Source of the DNA: Aureimonas fodinaquatilis | Lineage (GTDB): Bacteria > Pseudomonadota > Alphaproteobacteria > Rhizobiales > Rhizobiaceae | DNA: 64,000 nt | Assembly (NCBI RefSeq): GCF_008369445.1 | Contig: NZ_VTWH01000001.1 | Span: 248,001 to 312,000 of the forward strand | Direction: 5' to 3' | Shown here: piece after piece, positions 62,132-64,000 of the stretch | Numbering within the stretch: the first letter of the stretch is position 1 | Layout of the letters: each line of letters starts with the position of its first letter | The notes under the pieces: generated by a model | Told to the model about the DNA's origin: nothing | Seen by the model: the letters and a program-made list of their open reading frames with translations, nothing else | The model's database searches: none | Made by a program: the position numbers and the translations under genes

Positions 62132-63861
62132 TTCTGGACATGGTTTTGCAGAATGTGCACCGCAAGTGATGCCATGAGGCAGATCACAAGGATGACCAGC
62201 GTGATTGCATTTGCGAACTGCGGAAAGCCGAGGCCCGTATAGGTGTAGGCCATCATGCTGAGGACCGGTGTGGTGGCCGTGAACAGCAGTACAACCAGAG
62301 AAAGGTCACGTACGATCTTGATGAAGACGAGAATGCCGCCTGCCAGCAATCCTCTGATGGCCAATGGAAAGATGATGTAGACCATTCGCGTCAGCGTGCT
62401 GGCACCCGTGAGCCTGGCGCTCTCTTCGATATCTGCCGAAACCTGACTGAGCACCGAGCGCCCGGATTGCACTGCGTAGGGCATCAGGTTGGCGGTGGCC
62501 GCCAGAACCAGCAGCAGAAATGTTCCATAAAGCGCAGGGAAGGGGCCGATTGGGGCACCATAGAGTGCGATATACGCAGCGGCCAGGGCAATGCTGGGTA
62601 TGAACAAAGGCACATAGGCTAGCTGGCTGAGAATATTGGCCAGCACCGAACCTTTGTATTTGACGATGGTGTGAGCAAGCCCCAGCCCAAGCACCATTGT
62701 GGTAAGCGCAACGGTAAAGCCAAGTTTGAGAGTTGTGCTCAGTGCCTCAAGAAACATGGGGTTGCGCAATATACCGGCCTGCCCCTGTGCCAGCGCCGTG
62801 CCGGCTTCCCCGATCCAGTAATGCAGGGTCCAGTTGGAAAACAGAGCACTGCTTTGCGGGGCAAAACTTGAGGCAAACAGCACCAGCACAGGCACAATTG
62901 TCGTTACCACGCCGATCAGCGTTGCAAAGACAAACAATGGCCAGCGCCAGACACCAAGGGAAAATCGCTTGGTTCGAGAACCCTTGCCCGTAACTGTGGT
63001 GAAAGCCCGGCGACCGGACACCATCCGATCGGAGGCCCATAGCAGAGCCGCTGAAACGAGAATGAGCATCAGCGCGATCACAAATCCACGCTCGTTCTCA
63101 CCCGTTTGAATCATGCCATAGAGCCGGGTCGAAAGTGTTTGCATGCGCACGGGAATGCCAAGCAGCGCAGGTGCTGCAAAATTGGAAACACCACCAGCGA
63201 AAGTCAGCATCGCACCGGAGACCAGAGCGGGGGTGACGACCGGCAGAATGATCCCGAAGAAAATCCTGGGACGTTTTGCTCCAGTCATCTGTGCGGATTC
63301 AATCAGATCCGCGCCAACTGAACTGAGCCCAGCGGCAATGATCGTGTAGGCAAGCGAGTAATAATGCGCGATCAGCACAATCAGGGTGGGGATAAGACCC
63401 CAGGCAAGCCAGTCGGGAACACTGACGCCCAGCCCTTCGAGAAAACCGACCTGACCGCCCAGACGATTGTTGCGAAACAGAGTGCTCCACGCCAGCGCGG
63501 CTGCGAAGCTGGGGATCATGAATGGCAGTATGGACATGATGCCGAGAAAGCGGCGAAAGGGCACGTCTGTCAGTATGACCAGCCACGCCAGAAAACCACC
63601 GATCAAAAGGCAACCTGTTGCGACACCCGCGCCCAGCAGCATGGTGTTGATAAGCGGTCGCCACCACAAGTTCCAGGACAATGGACTGTTCAGGACGGTT
63701 TTCCAGGCTGCCAATCCCTCGGGTGTCAGCGTAGCAAACACCACGCGCAAAAGGGGAGCGAGCACAAGAATGGCGGCTATGAGGATGAGAATGAGCGGCA
63801 GCCCATTTTCAGCGCGCAGCAAGCGTCTGCTTACACGCGGAAGCATTCCTAGCGTTGTCAT
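62116..63861 (-). CDS. Fused ABC importer permease, ferric-iron type (FbpB-like)
   Basis: The 581-residue protein contains two BPD-type permease modules of about six helices each. The first EAA loop is LIESAQMTGAKRPRIFFGII and the second is IEESARLTGASTLTRMVYII. Such fused permeases are found in FbpB/AfuB iron importers. ATG 63861 is used; ATG 63891 would add ten residues and neither has a strong ribosome-binding site. It lies 59 bases downstream of the binding-protein stop at 63921. Confidence 0.9.
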   Translation of the reverse strand: MTTLGMLPRVSRRLLRAENGLPLILILIAAILVLAPLLRVVFATLTPEGLAAWKTVLNSPLSWNLWWRPLINTMLLGAGVATGCLLIGGFLAWLVILTDVPFRRFLGIMSILPFMIPSFAAALAWSTLFRNNRLGGQVGFLEGLGVSVPDWLAWGLIPTLIVLIAHYYSLAYTIIAAGLSSVGADLIESAQMTGAKRPRIFFGIILPVVTPALVSGAMLTFAGGVSNFAAPALLGIPVRMQTLSTRLYGMIQTGENERGFVIALMLILVSAALLWASDRMVSGRRAFTTVTGKGSRTKRFSLGVWRWPLFVFATLIGVVTTIVPVLVLFASSFAPQSSALFSNWTLHYWIGEAGTALAQGQAGILRNPMFLEALSTTLKLGFTVALTTMVLGLGLAHTIVKYKGSVLANILSQLAYVPLFIPSIALAAAYIALYGAPIGPFPALYGTFLLLVLAATANLMPYAVQSGRSVLSQVSADIEESARLTGASTLTRMVYIIFPLAIRGLLAGGILVFIKIVRDLSLVVLLFTATTPVLSMMAYTYTGLGFPQFANAITLVILVICLMASLAVHILQNHVQKWKSN

Positions 63862-63920
63862 GGCGATCTTGTCCAATTGGCGGCGCGCCATTTTTGACGC
63901 GCCCGCGAATTATGGATGGT

Positions 63921-64000
63921 CTACTGGAGCATGATGACCAGATCGAGAATTTCAGCGCGCGCCGCGGCTGTCTTTTCCGGATCAATCTGCCAGAGGTTGA
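63921..64000 (-). CDS. Solute-binding protein of the iron-type ABC importer, C-terminal end (partial)
   Basis: The last 26 codons of a gene running off the right edge read NLWQIDPEKTAAARAEIL, then DLVIMLQ, ending at TAG. It is the C terminus of a protein on the same strand as the permease and ATPase, followed by 59 bases before the permease start, so it is probably the binding protein (FbpA-type). The fragment is too short to identify by itself. Confidence 0.6.
   Translation of the reverse strand, partial: NLWQIDPEKTAAARAEILDLVIMLQ

Overview
The window looks like chromosomal DNA of an alphaproteobacterium of the order Hyphomicrobiales (Rhizobiales), outside any phage or transposon. The evidence is a fixNOQP-GHIS-type cbb3 oxidase locus under an FNR/FixK-type regulator, a PleC/PdhS-like kinase, a phasin, a ScfR/RamB-like regulator divergent from isocitrate lyase, many short intergenic palindromic repeats, a tRNA-His with A73 and no encoded G-1, and a probable small RNA with an anti-Shine-Dalgarno loop. 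I cannot name the genus from the sequence alone.

Layout. 1-11.9 kb: the 5' part of uvrB (running off the left edge), a thioesterase, a DMT exporter, a GST, an aspartate aminotransferase, a probable small RNA, a trxB-lysR pair, an ABC exporter, and trkH overlapping a GT25 glycosyltransferase. 12-22 kb: a lipoprotein, the full cbb3 locus ccoNOQPGHIS on the minus strand with a perfect FNR box upstream, the fnr-type gene with its own FNR box, and a receiver-only response regulator. 22-34 kb: puuB-puuA-like genes, aceA with its divergent regulator, a beta-hydroxylase and a GNAT enzyme behind a triple tandem repeat, and the potFGHI polyamine importer. PuuA/PuuB and PotFGHI together suggest polyamine uptake and gamma-glutamylation catabolism. 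34-40.8 kb: an unknown secreted protein, an AsmA-like protein, a multi-PAS histidine kinase, a phasin and tRNA-His.

40.9-52.4 kb is the most distinctive region. A minus-strand operon runs substrate-binding protein, two permeases, two ATPases, alpha/beta hydrolase, FCD-type GntR regulator. It diverges from a plus-strand operon of fumarylacetoacetase, a second FAH-family enzyme, a fumarylpyruvate-hydrolase-like enzyme and a maleylacetoacetate/maleylpyruvate isomerase. The set looks like an uptake and catabolism unit for an aromatic-derived or related compound, but no ring-cleavage dioxygenase is present. The substrate-binding protein appears circularly permuted: its C-terminal lobe segment comes first, directly after the signal peptide.

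52.4-58.6 kb holds small acidic, secreted and membrane proteins, most of unknown function, including one LprI/DUF1311-type protein and two apparent paralogues. 58.7-64 kb has a Na/Pi cotransporter and a phosphatase in an operon with a ferric-iron-type ABC importer that runs off the right edge. Intergenic palindromic repeats recur through the window, and several supply the stop codon of the adjoining gene.
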